A stretch of 64,000 bases of DNA, from assembly GCA_026417735.1 (NCBI GenBank), contig JAOACR010000009.1, forward strand, positions 289,298-353,297, read 5' to 3'. Shown piece after piece: positions 1-8,365 of this stretch (within the stretch, counting starts at the first letter, position 1; the number at the start of each line of letters is the position of its first letter). The stretch comes from Kiritimatiellia bacterium (lineage in GTDB: Bacteria > Verrucomicrobiota > Kiritimatiellia > PWTM01). A program made the translations under genes and the position numbers. The notes beneath the pieces are model-generated. The model saw only the letters and a list, made by a program, of their open reading frames with translations, did no database searches and was not told where the DNA came from.

Positions 1-1255
1 GGAGCTTCCATCGCCCGTGCCGGATCGCCAGATCCGGCAACGGCGGCGGTGTACGACCATCGACGTACTTGCGGTCGGGTGGCCGCTGCCAGCAGATCGG
101 TTCGGAGCGCGGCATCGATCGGCGTCCGAGCAGCGCCTCCGACATATCAAGCCCGTCGAATACGACCTCGGTGGGAGGTGCGATGCCCGCGATGCGCAAC
201 AGCGAGGGCGCCAAGTCCGCGGTACAGATCACCGACTCCTCATCCCGGCCACCCACTGCTGCCGCCGGCATCAGCCCGGGCGCCCAGACAATCAGCGGGG
301 AACGGATGCCGCCCTCGTAGAGCGTCGCCTTGGATCCTCGCAGCGGAACGGCAGAGCCTGCGCCGGGCTCCGGCCCATTGTCGGAGAAAAACAGCAACAC
401 TGTCTGGTCACGAAGGTCAGGTTCGCGAAGCCGTTCGAACAGCGGCCCGAGCTGCTCGTCCATTGTCTCGACAACTCCGCGATACAGAGCCCGCTTTGAT
501 CCGTCGCCGCGACGTTCGCGGGGGGGATACCATGGGCCATGGGGGTCATCCGGCCACACGTGGACGTAGAACGGCCGACCTTCTGCAGCCGCCCGCGAGA
601 TGAACGCCACCGCGGCGCCAACATATCCCGCGGTCAGTGAGGCGCGGTCATACCAGATCACCGGCCCGCGCCCCAACCGGTCGCTGCCGAGCGCATGCGG
701 GCGGGGCGGCCGACCATCAGCGGTGTCGCACAGACCCAGCAGCCGCGGGCCAAGGCCCTCAAAATTGGTCAGCGATTCATCGAATCCATAGGCCGAAATC
801 GAAGGTGCGTCGCCCACGTCTCGCTGGCCGCCAAGATGCCACTTGCCAAAGTGGCCGGTCGCGTAGCCCGCCGCCCGAAAGAATCGGGCAAGCGAGGGAG
901 CGGCGGGATCCAGCCAATCGGCAACGCCCCGCCGGCGGTTGTTCTCGCGGGAATCGAGGTAGGAGGTGATGCGCCACCGCTGGGGATACTGACCGGTCAG
1001 AATGGCACAGCGGGTCGGCGAGCATACAGGCGAGTTGGCATAGAAGTGCCGGAACCGGCGCCCCTCGGCGGCGAGCCGGTCGAGATTTGGTGTCGCCACC
1101 ACATCATTGCCAAATCCGGCGAGATCACCCCAGCCCAGGTCATCGGCAAGTACGATCACCACATTGACCGGCCGCGCGGTGCCGGCCGCGAGCGCCCGCG
1201 CTGTAAGCATCGCGGCCGCCAGTAGCGCCGGCGCGCGACTCCAACTCCCCCACAT
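1..1255 (-). CDS. Type I sulfatase, C-terminal end cut by the window edge
   Basis: About 418 codons are visible; the stop lies beyond position 1. The ATG at 1255 opens a plausible signal peptide (MWGSWSRAPALLAAAML), followed by the metal-binding start VLADDLGWGD and, near residue 78, CSPTR, the sulfatase signature whose Cys becomes formylglycine. LTGQYP, GKWHLGG and FFSDNGPEPG motifs follow in the usual order. The family hydrolyses sulfate esters, often on polysaccharides, in the periplasm or outside the cell; the substrate cannot be read here. A GGGGAGG stretch lies upstream of the ATG. It sits 132 bases downstream of the VWA gene on the same strand, behind a strong GC hairpin, so it may be a separate unit. 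An active formylglycine-generating enzyme must act on it; the SUMF1-domain protein at 51730 does not look competent. Confidence 0.9.
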   Translation of the reverse strand, partial: MWGSWSRAPALLAAAMLTARALAAGTARPVNVVIVLADDLGWGDLAGFGNDVVATPNLDRLAAEGRRFRHFYANSPVCSPTRCAILTGQYPQRWRITSYLDSRENNRRRGVADWLDPAAPSLARFFRAAGYATGHFGKWHLGGQRDVGDAPSISAYGFDESLTNFEGLGPRLLGLCDTADGRPPRPHALGSDRLGRGPVIWYDRASLTAGYVGAAVAFISRAAAEGRPFYVHVWPDDPHGPWYPPRERRGDGSKRALYRGVVETMDEQLGPLFERLREPDLRDQTVLLFFSDNGPEPGAGSAVPLRGSKATLYEGGIRSPLIVWAPGLMPAAAVGGRDEESVICTADLAPSLLRIAGIAPPTEVVFDGLDMSEALLGRRSMPRSEPICWQRPPDRKYVDGRTPPPLPDLAIRHGRWKL

Positions 1256-1316
1256 CGGCTCTCATCCTCCCCTCACGAAGCGGGCGCTGGGCCGCGAACC
1301 CTCTCCTCCATCGATG

Positions 1317-1346
1317 GGGGGGCGCCACCGCCCGTGCCCGCCCCCC
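1317..1346 (-). terminator. GC-rich hairpin between VWA gene and sulfatase
   Basis: GGGGGGCG at 1317-1324 pairs perfectly with CGCCCCCC at 1339-1346 across a 14-base loop. It lies in the gap between two minus-strand genes. No T tract follows in the direction of transcription, so it is not a classical intrinsic terminator; it could pause RNA polymerase or protect the 3' end of the upstream operon mRNA. Confidence 0.35.
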
Positions 1347-1387
1347 AATGACGAAGGCGCCCGGAGCGATCCGATGGGAGACTCACG

Positions 1388-2728
1388 CTAGTTGATCCGG
1401 CTGATGCGACGGAACGAGCCGTTGTACTTCTTGGTGAATGCCTGCAGAAAATCCGCCCCTTCCTTGTCGATGCCATAGCCGATCGCATGCACGACGGGCG
1501 GCTTTTTCCCCTTCTTCGAGTAGCACTGCTCGTGCAGCAGCGAGAAGTGCTCGAAAAAGTCTTCTATGGTCCACCACTGCAGGTGATCCGGCATACGGGG
1601 CGGTTCCGGCCGGGGTGGATGCGGGCGAGCCGGCGTGCGGCGGGTTTCCCAGTGACCTTCGGTCGCGGGGCGCATACCGTCTTCGGTGAGCCGCGCCGGC
1701 TGTGGCGGCACCCACACGCGCTCCGTCTTCCATTCCATGTTCGCCATCGCGGTCTCGTAGGCGCGGATCGCGTCCGCGTTCTGGCGCCGCCATTGTTCGA
1801 GCTGTGCCTCCCAGGCGGACCGCTGATCCGCCGTCAACTCTTTGCGCACCCGTGGAATTCCGTCGGAGATGATCAGAATCGTGTCGGCGCCCTGCAGAAA
1901 CGCGGCGGTGAGCGCCAGATCGAGTCGTGTGGTGCCGCCGCCGGCCTTGCGGCCGAGATCCACCGCCCGGACGTTGCCCTGCGTCAAACCATAGTTGTTC
2001 TTCGTATTGAGCGGCGAAAGAAACTTCTTTGCCTCGCGCTTGTTCTGTTCGGTGGCGGGCACCATCTCGTCCCGAAATGTCTGCGCGGCGTCCGCGAACG
2101 CGACCACATTGAACAGCGTCCGCTCGCTCAGCGCGTCAATGACCTGACCGAGACGGTTCTTCACGCGCTCGAAGCCTTCGAATCCGCCGCGCTGTTCCTC
2201 GATCATGCTGATCGAGACGTCTACGCAAATCATGATCTTTTCACCGCGCCCGCGGATGCCGAAGAAGTCGAACGCGGAGACGCCCTCGCCGAACCCTCCC
2301 AGCCCATAGCCGGTGCCCAGGCCGGCCCCCAGACCGATTCCAGTGATCGCCTTGAACTTCGGCTGGAAGCTGGTGCGGACGACCTTCGGATCCACCTTGA
2401 TTTCCGGCATCGCGAGGGTCGAGGGTCGCGTCGCGACCAGGCGCGGCATCACCGCCGGTCGGCTCGAGCTGCGCTGCCGCTTCGAAACCTTGATCTGATG
2501 CTCCAGCTTGCGCGGCTCATACGTTTTGATCGGTGGCGGCGCAGTGAACACCGTGCGCTCATCGAGGAAGGAGCGGATGACCACCCAGGAGCCGAACACG
2601 AGCAGCGCCGCGACATGCAAGCCCAGGCTGATGCCGCCAACGATGAGCAGCACCCGCCGCTTCTCCTCACTGAGTTTGCGGTAGCCCAGCCCCGACAGCA
2701 GCACGCCGAGGTCCAGCCTCGGTCTCAT
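1388..2728 (-). CDS. Membrane-anchored von Willebrand factor A domain protein
   Basis: The ATG at 2728 has GGAG eight bases upstream; an in-frame TTG at 2767 would overlap the preceding ExbD gene and is less likely. The 446-residue product has a membrane segment near residues 26-50, a basic Pro-containing linker, a Gly-rich stretch (GIGLGAGLGTGYGLGGFGEG) and a VWA domain from about residue 165. The VWA metal site is recognisable: DVSIS (DxSxS) near residue 170, TTRLD for the Thr position, and IISDGIPR for the last Asp. The C-terminus is charged and Pro-rich. VWA domains bind protein partners through a divalent ion. It is the last gene of the ExbB/ExbD unit, so it probably acts as an effector or partner on the periplasmic side; its target is unknown. 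Confidence 0.8.
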   Translation of the reverse strand: MRPRLDLGVLLSGLGYRKLSEEKRRVLLIVGGISLGLHVAALLVFGSWVVIRSFLDERTVFTAPPPIKTYEPRKLEHQIKVSKRQRSSSRPAVMPRLVATRPSTLAMPEIKVDPKVVRTSFQPKFKAITGIGLGAGLGTGYGLGGFGEGVSAFDFFGIRGRGEKIMICVDVSISMIEEQRGGFEGFERVKNRLGQVIDALSERTLFNVVAFADAAQTFRDEMVPATEQNKREAKKFLSPLNTKNNYGLTQGNVRAVDLGRKAGGGTTRLDLALTAAFLQGADTILIISDGIPRVRKELTADQRSAWEAQLEQWRRQNADAIRAYETAMANMEWKTERVWVPPQPARLTEDGMRPATEGHWETRRTPARPHPPRPEPPRMPDHLQWWTIEDFFEHFSLLHEQCYSKKGKKPPVVHAIGYGIDKEGADFLQAFTKKYNGSFRRISRIN

Positions 2729-2747
2729 GGGCGGTCTCCGCGCATCG

Positions 2748-3185
2748 TCAGTCTCCCCCCGCCGCAAAAGTGACGTTCTTGATACCCGCCCGCGCGCACG
2801 CGTTCATCACGTCAACCACGCGCTGGTGGCGGGTCTTGTCGTCCGGCTGCAGCGTGATCATCGGCTCGGTCTTCGCCGCCTGGGAGGCGAGGCGATACCG
2901 CACCAGCACCTGGACCAGCTGGGGCAGCTCGGTCGAGTCGGGCGCGTCATACTCGAGGCCGTTCAGTACGACACGGCCGGTTTCGCGGATCTCGATCACC
3001 TGCTCATCGGCCATGTCCACGGTTTGCGCCTGCGCCAGCATGCCCGGCAGCCGGATGCCGAGGTCCGCTTCGGACTTCATCAGGCTCGCGGTCGCGATGA
3101 AGTACGAGAGCAGCAGAAACACCATGTCGATCAGCGACGAGACGTTGACGTCCGGATCATCGATCTCGTAGGCCGGCGCTCTCAC
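2748..3185 (-). CDS. ExbD/TolR family biopolymer transport protein (second copy)
   Basis: A 145-residue protein beginning with GTG, which overlaps the TGA of the preceding ExbD gene (GTGA); GGAGG lies six bases upstream. The N-terminus has a short cytoplasmic tail and one membrane helix (SSLIDMVFLLLSYFIATASL) with the conserved Asp (LIDMVFLLL) that carries protons in ExbD/TolR. The C-terminal periplasmic domain ends with RVVDVMNACARAGIKNVTFA, typical of the fold. It should join the ExbB-like channel encoded two genes upstream and use the proton motive force to do work in the envelope. Confidence 0.9.
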   Translation of the reverse strand: MRAPAYEIDDPDVNVSSLIDMVFLLLSYFIATASLMKSEADLGIRLPGMLAQAQTVDMADEQVIEIRETGRVVLNGLEYDAPDSTELPQLVQVLVRYRLASQAAKTEPMITLQPDDKTRHQRVVDVMNACARAGIKNVTFAAGGD

Positions 3186-3607
3186 GGCTCGCCTCCGGTC
3201 TCCGAGGGATTGAACACCGCGAAAATGAAATCGTCCACCCCGATGGCGGCCATCGCGTTCAGCACCTTTTTGATGTGCCGATGCTCTGCGTTCGCGTCGG
3301 CGCGAAGGTAGATTTTCGTGGATGGAGTCTCGCGAAGACGCTGCTGCACCTCCGCCTTCAGCTCCTCCACGCTCACTGGCCGGTCCCCGCTGTAGAGCGA
3401 GCCATCGGAGAAGATGTTCACTGTCCAGCGATCCGGCCGCTCCTTCGGCACAACGCCCTTCGTCGCGGTGGGCAGCTCGAGCTTCAGCGTCCGGGTCTGG
3501 CTAATGGACGAAGCGCACATGAAGAAGATCAGCAGCAGAAAGACCATGTCAATCATCGGGGCCATCTGGAACTTGGCCTCTTCGGGTCCTTCGCGAACGA
3601 TGCGCAT
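3182..3607 (-). CDS. ExbD/TolR family biopolymer transport protein (first copy)
   Basis: The ATG at 3607 is preferred (GGAG seven bases upstream) over an in-frame TTG at 3625, giving 141 residues. One membrane helix (MIDMVFLLLIFFMCASS) carries the conserved proton-binding Asp in the PMIDMVFLLL motif; a periplasmic domain follows and ends KKVLNAMAAIGVDDFIFAVF. It overlaps the next ExbD by four bases and begins soon after the ExbB stop. Having two different ExbD proteins per ExbB suggests a mixed ExbD dimer in the stator. Confidence 0.9.
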   Translation of the reverse strand: MRIVREGPEEAKFQMAPMIDMVFLLLIFFMCASSISQTRTLKLELPTATKGVVPKERPDRWTVNIFSDGSLYSGDRPVSVEELKAEVQQRLRETPSTKIYLRADANAEHRHIKKVLNAMAAIGVDDFIFAVFNPSETGGEP

Positions 3608-3625
3608 GCCCGGTCTCCGCCGCAA

Positions 3626-4486
3626 TCAGCCCTGGGCCGCTGGGGGGGCGCCGGTGGCGGCCGGCGCGGGCATCGGCGCGGTCGCCTCGGGGAGCGTGAC
3701 CTTGTCCAGCGGCAGCTCCCCGTTGCGGAGCCGGTCGAAGATCGCGGACAGGTGATGGCTGACGTTACCGGCGAGCCGGCCGACGCGCGCCATGTTGCCC
3801 TGGAAACGGGACTTCAGGTGGAAGTAGAAGAACATGAAAGGAATGCCAACGATCAGCCCGAACGCCGTCGTGATCATGGCCTCGCCGATGTCGTTCGCGA
3901 GCTTCTCCGGGCTGCCCATCATCCCCAGGCCGATTTTCTGGAACGCCTTGATCATTCCGCTGACGGTGCCCAAGAGCCCGAACATCGGCGCGACCGAGGC
4001 GATGATGGACAGGTAGCTGATCGGCCGCAACCCATTCGTGTTCTCCTCCACGGCGGCCTCCTCCATCGCCTTTTCGAGCACTGCGACCTCCGTGATGCCG
4101 TCGCTGAGGCGCAGCAGCCCAGCATTGATGATGTTCGTCAGCACACCGGGCGAGGCGGCGCAGGTGGCACTGGCGGCACGGAAGTCGAGGTTGCTGATCT
4201 GGCTCTGGATCAGCGGTACCAGCGAGGACTGCACCATTTTCGGTTCACGCGTGAACAGAAACCCGAAGATCGTCAGCGCAGTGCCCGCAATGGAGAGCAG
4301 TGCGATCGGATACATTGCCCAGCCGCCGGTTTTCCAGAGGCCCCAAAGGGTGATCGCCTGCTCCTGCGGCGCGGCGCCAGCCGCGGGCGACGCGGGAGCC
4401 GGCTGCTGCGCAAGCACCGGTAAGGCGCCCAATACCAGTGCGAGGGCAACGCTAAGGACAACAGCTGCGCGGGTCGTTCGGTTCAT
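3626..4486 (-). CDS. MotA/TolQ/ExbB proton channel family protein
   Basis: 286 residues with a cleavable signal peptide (SVALALVLGALPVLAQQ), an Ala/Pro linker, a first membrane helix near residues 60-80, a cytoplasmic loop, and two helices (YLSIIASVAPMFGLLGTVSG and GEAMITTAFGLIVGIPFMFF) that form the family core with the conserved GLLGTV motif. It is the ion channel that pairs with ExbD/TolR. Its ATG overlaps the stop of the preceding TPR gene (ATGA), and both ExbD genes follow directly. The signal peptide plus Ala/Pro extension resembles forms found in other PVC bacteria. Confidence 0.92.
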   Translation of the reverse strand: MNRTTRAAVVLSVALALVLGALPVLAQQPAPASPAAGAAPQEQAITLWGLWKTGGWAMYPIALLSIAGTALTIFGFLFTREPKMVQSSLVPLIQSQISNLDFRAASATCAASPGVLTNIINAGLLRLSDGITEVAVLEKAMEEAAVEENTNGLRPISYLSIIASVAPMFGLLGTVSGMIKAFQKIGLGMMGSPEKLANDIGEAMITTAFGLIVGIPFMFFYFHLKSRFQGNMARVGRLAGNVSHHLSAIFDRLRNGELPLDKVTLPEATAPMPAPAATGAPPAAQG

Positions 4487-5553
4487 GGTGTGGCCTTTCC
4501 TGGCGCAGAGGGCGCCGTCGGGGGATGGGTCTCCGTTTCCCTGAGGTACCTCAAAACCTTTTCGTTCATGTTCTCTTCGGTCCCGAAGAAAATGCCGGTG
4601 ATGTTCGGATCTTCCGGCGCAGCGGTCATGCCGGCCTCCATCATGGTCTTCAGCCGGATGCGAGCTTCGTCACCCCAATCGGTCCCGGGGAAGAGCCGCG
4701 CGACTTCGTAGTACACATCGCGGGCGCGATGGACCTCGTTCAGGTCCTCATAGCACTGCGCAGCAAGCATCAGCGCGTCGGGAAATGTCTCGATGTCCTT
4801 GGTCTCGTGCAAATAGGAGCGGATCGCGGCGTCCAGCGCCCCCCGGGGCTGTTCGCGAGCGTACAACAGCTGCGCTCGGGCTAACCAGTACACTCCCCAG
4901 GCGGCGTCGCCGACCTCCGGCTCGCGCTGCCGCACCAGGCCGGCCTCGGCCTCGTCAAGCCGGCCGATGTCGGCCAGGCACATCCAGGCGCGGATCGCGG
5001 CCGACTCACCGTACGGGTGCCAGCCGGCGGCGGCGCCGGCGGCGGCGAAGAGGCGGTGCGCTTCCGCCAGCCATTTCGCCGCGTCCACCTGACCGGTACC
5101 CCCGAGCCGGTTGGCCTGTTGCGCCGCACGCACATAGCACCAGGCGGCCCGGACGGTCGGCTCGAATGCGTTGTTCTGCTTGAGGTCCAAGAACGGCAGC
5201 GCGGGCGCGACCGCGGCGTGCAGGCGCCGAGCCGCGTTCAGCCACCGCCGCGCCACCATGTCCGCATAGGCCGCCTGTTCGGGGATCTGAATGCGGAACT
5301 CCGCCTCGTCAAATTCATCGGCGGTGAACTGCGAGTACACGCCGGGCGGGGAGTTGGTGAGGCGGAAGAAGATGGTCGGCCCTTGCCGGCGCACCAGCAC
5401 CACCTCGCGGACTGCTTTCTCTTCCTTCACCAGGCGCGTGAGCACGCCTGGCTCGACCACGCGCGCGGAGGTACCGGTCGCCGGCGGCGCGGTTTGGGCG
5501 GCCGCCCCGCTCCCCAGCGCGGCAGCGACAAGGATCGCCGCGATACGCGTCAC
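4483..5553 (-). CDS. Secreted TPR-like protein of the ExbB/ExbD operon
   Basis: 356 residues starting with GTG in a GTGA overlap with the upstream TPR gene. The N-terminus is a signal peptide (MTRIAAILVAAALGSGAAAQ). The first third has no family I recognise (QGPTIFFRLTNSPPGVYSQF). The rest consists of helical pairs rich in Ala, Leu and Tyr, including ALMLAAQCYEDLNEVHRARD and VYYEVARLFPGTDWGDEARI, which match tetratricopeptide spacing. It is probably periplasmic and a scaffold for the energised complex. The fixed order TPR, TPR, ExbB, ExbD, ExbD suggests joint function. Confidence 0.75.
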   Translation of the reverse strand: MTRIAAILVAAALGSGAAAQTAPPATGTSARVVEPGVLTRLVKEEKAVREVVLVRRQGPTIFFRLTNSPPGVYSQFTADEFDEAEFRIQIPEQAAYADMVARRWLNAARRLHAAVAPALPFLDLKQNNAFEPTVRAAWCYVRAAQQANRLGGTGQVDAAKWLAEAHRLFAAAGAAAGWHPYGESAAIRAWMCLADIGRLDEAEAGLVRQREPEVGDAAWGVYWLARAQLLYAREQPRGALDAAIRSYLHETKDIETFPDALMLAAQCYEDLNEVHRARDVYYEVARLFPGTDWGDEARIRLKTMMEAGMTAAPEDPNITGIFFGTEENMNEKVLRYLRETETHPPTAPSAPGKATP

Positions 5554-8351
5554 ATCCGGCCCCCCAGCTTCTGGCGGAGCTCGCGCGCGCTCGCGAACTC
5601 CGGCAGGTCGGCGAGATCGCTGCGGGCAAGAAACTCATCGAGCGTTTCGGTCGCGGCCCGCACACGGCCGAGCTTCGCCAGGCATTCCGCCCGTGCGAGG
5701 TACGCCTTGCCGACCCACGCTTTGTGCCCGCCGTACAACACGTAAATGCGTTCGAAATACGCGGAAGCCTCCTCGAACTTGCGGCGCGCCATCCACAGCT
5801 GGCCGCGCGCATAGAGCGCCTCGGGCCAGCGGTCCTTCCACTCCTTCGCGCCGAGCAGGTCGCGATAGGCCGCGTCGGCGAGGTCGTACTGCCCCGTCTG
5901 CGCATACAGGCGGCCGAGCCTCATCAGAGCGTCCGCGGCCGCGTCACTGGTCGCGTACACCTCACGGATGATGTTGTACTGCACAATCGCCAGTTCCAGA
6001 TCGCCCTCCGCGACCGCCTGCTCGGCGATCAGCCGGCGCGCGGCCAGCGCGTAGTCGGTTTCCGTGAAGTCGCGGATCAGCGCCTCCGCCGCGGCGCGCG
6101 CGAGCTTCGGCTGGTTCGCGGCGGAGGCGGCGTCCACGATCCACTCGAGCACGCCGGCGCTCGCGAACCGCAGGTTCTCTTCGCGAAGCATGAACTTCGC
6201 CATCGCGGCCTTCTCCGCATCGGACGTGCCGGCGTCGTACATCAGCACGCGTTCGAGCCGCAAGGCAAGCGTGTACTGACGTTCCTCAAGCGCACGCTTC
6301 AGCATGTCGCGCAACCGGGCCCAGGCTTCCTCGCCATGCGGGCGGCCCGCCGCGCGGCTGCGGTCCACGAACTTCTCCAGGATCAGGTCCACGCCCAGCT
6401 CTGAACGGTCACCGCCGTAGCGCGCCACCGCGTCCAGGAAGAGCGCCAACGTGCGTTCGGGCTCTCCCTTGTCCCAGTAGCACTCCCCCATCCAATAGAT
6501 CGCCAGCGGCACGTTCGATTCGGGTCGCGCGCGCGCGATGTACGCCTCGAAGTGGCGGATCGCATCGTCGTAGCGCTTGAGCTCCCGCAACATCTCGCCA
6601 GTGCGGAAGGCGGCGTGGTTGTAGAGCTCGATGTTGAGGTTCTCGGACTCCATCCCCTTCGTGTAGCGGCGGACCGCCTCCTCCAGCTCGCCAAGCGCAC
6701 CGGAGATGTCGCCGAGCAGCACGTGCGCCTCGCCCAGCAGCTTGCTCCCCGGATATTGATCCAGAAAGCGCAGCAGCTTGCGCTCCGCCGGCTCATAGGC
6801 CGCCAGCGCATAGTCACAGGTCGCGGAACGGAACAGTGCGTCCTCCGCGTACATCGAGGCGGCAAAATCCTGCAGCAACCGATCGAAGTTCGGGCGCGCC
6901 TCCTCGTACTTGCGATCGAAAAGGAACGACATGCCCAGCCAGTAGAGCGCGTCGACCTCGCGCTCGCTGCCCGGAAATTCGCGCAGGATCCGCCCAAAGT
7001 GCGCCTGCGCATCGGCCAGCTTCTCCTCCATGAACGACGCGTACCCCAGCAGGAACAGCACCTCCGCGATGTCTTCGTGTTTCGGGCTGACCTCGAGCGC
7101 CCGGCCGAGCACCTGCAGCACCTTCGGCCAGTTCTGTTCGTTTGCATACACCTGGCCGACCATCAGCGAGACCGCGTCGTAGTGGGGCCCGCCGGGATAC
7201 CGATCCAGATACTCGTGGCCGCGCGAGAGACACCGGTCTGGCGGGCGCACCCGCACCGCACACAGAAACGAGAGGTAGAGGCATTCCTCCTGTTTGTCCG
7301 CGGGCGCGTCGAGATGCAGGTGGTAGAATAGGTCCGACGCCTCCCGTAGTCGCCGCGTCTCCATGTAACTACGCGCGATGCGGAACATCAGCTCCACATC
7401 GTAGTTCGGGATCTTCTCGATCGCCTCCAGCTCGGCCTCGATTTCCGCGACGGTCTCCTGCGCGCGCAACAGCTCGCGGGCAAGTCCGAGATGGCGCTGC
7501 AGCCGGCGCACGCGCAACCGCCAGAGCTCCAGCTGTTCCTGCGCATTGAGTCGCAGCAGGTCGTGCGGATAGACGAGCCGGTAGATCCAGAGCGCATCGC
7601 GGTACTTGTCGTCCGCGAAGAGCTCGTCGCCCGCCTCGAGCGCGGCCATGTTCAACGCGACGCTGCGCGACGCGAACGAGCCGCGCTGCAGCAGCAGCGG
7701 CACCATTGGATACACTTTGTCCACCGCACCGTCCTTGAGGTAGGAGGTCGCCAGCATCGCGGCCGCCCAGTTGCGGCGGTAGAGATCGGGCGCGGTGCGG
7801 TAGACTTCGAGCAGCAGCGGCTCCGCCGGCTCCCACTTCTCTTCGGCGAGGTGGCAGCGAGCCATCGAGACGAAAATGTCAATGCGCAAGTCGAGCGAGT
7901 ATTCGTAGGTCTTCAACGCCTTCTGATAGGCTCCGAGCGCCTCCGCAAATCGGCCCTCGTACCGCCATGTGTCAGCGATGAAGATCGCGACCAGATGGGC
8001 GTTCGCGCCGTACGGGAACTTCTTCAGGTATGTGTCAAACACGTTGCGGCATTCGGCGAACTGCGCCAGGAACATATGACAGAGTCCGAGATGGTAAAAA
8101 ACGTCCTCCATCTCCGCGCGCATGCTCGGCTGATCGGTGTCGCCAAACCATTCGACCAATTGGCGCAGAGGAGGAATCGCGTCCTCGTAGGCACCCCGCG
8201 CGAGCGCGGCCGCCGCCGCCGCGCGCGTTTCTTTGTACGTGTCCTGCGGGCTCGCCACCCGCCCCCCGAGCCAGAGGACCGCCACCGCACAGAGGAAGAC
8301 GCAGCGCACCGACCGCCCCGCCGGGGATGGCAAAGACAAACCGCGGATCAT
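5550..8351 (-). CDS. Large secreted tetratricopeptide repeat protein
   Basis: About 933 residues from the ATG at 8351; an in-frame TTG lies 12 bases earlier, and neither has a strong ribosome site. A hydrophobic N-terminal segment (CVFLCAVAVLWLGGRVASPQ) looks like a signal peptide. The rest is an almost unbroken run of TPR units of the YbgF/BamD-like type, for example DALYWLGMSFLFDRKYEEAR, ALFRSATCDYALAAYEPAER, YWMGECYWDKGEPERTLALF and ADALMRLGRLYAQTGQYDLA. TPR arrays bind proteins. It overlaps the second TPR gene by four bases and follows the DnaE-like gene by 14 bases, so it belongs to the same transcript. Its partner is probably peptidoglycan- or outer-membrane-associated, but this is not visible. 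Confidence 0.8.
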   Translation of the reverse strand: MIRGLSLPSPAGRSVRCVFLCAVAVLWLGGRVASPQDTYKETRAAAAAALARGAYEDAIPPLRQLVEWFGDTDQPSMRAEMEDVFYHLGLCHMFLAQFAECRNVFDTYLKKFPYGANAHLVAIFIADTWRYEGRFAEALGAYQKALKTYEYSLDLRIDIFVSMARCHLAEEKWEPAEPLLLEVYRTAPDLYRRNWAAAMLATSYLKDGAVDKVYPMVPLLLQRGSFASRSVALNMAALEAGDELFADDKYRDALWIYRLVYPHDLLRLNAQEQLELWRLRVRRLQRHLGLARELLRAQETVAEIEAELEAIEKIPNYDVELMFRIARSYMETRRLREASDLFYHLHLDAPADKQEECLYLSFLCAVRVRPPDRCLSRGHEYLDRYPGGPHYDAVSLMVGQVYANEQNWPKVLQVLGRALEVSPKHEDIAEVLFLLGYASFMEEKLADAQAHFGRILREFPGSEREVDALYWLGMSFLFDRKYEEARPNFDRLLQDFAASMYAEDALFRSATCDYALAAYEPAERKLLRFLDQYPGSKLLGEAHVLLGDISGALGELEEAVRRYTKGMESENLNIELYNHAAFRTGEMLRELKRYDDAIRHFEAYIARARPESNVPLAIYWMGECYWDKGEPERTLALFLDAVARYGGDRSELGVDLILEKFVDRSRAAGRPHGEEAWARLRDMLKRALEERQYTLALRLERVLMYDAGTSDAEKAAMAKFMLREENLRFASAGVLEWIVDAASAANQPKLARAAAEALIRDFTETDYALAARRLIAEQAVAEGDLELAIVQYNIIREVYATSDAAADALMRLGRLYAQTGQYDLADAAYRDLLGAKEWKDRWPEALYARGQLWMARRKFEEASAYFERIYVLYGGHKAWVGKAYLARAECLAKLGRVRAATETLDEFLARSDLADLPEFASARELRQKLGGRM

Positions 8352-8365
8352 TCTGGAGCCCAACT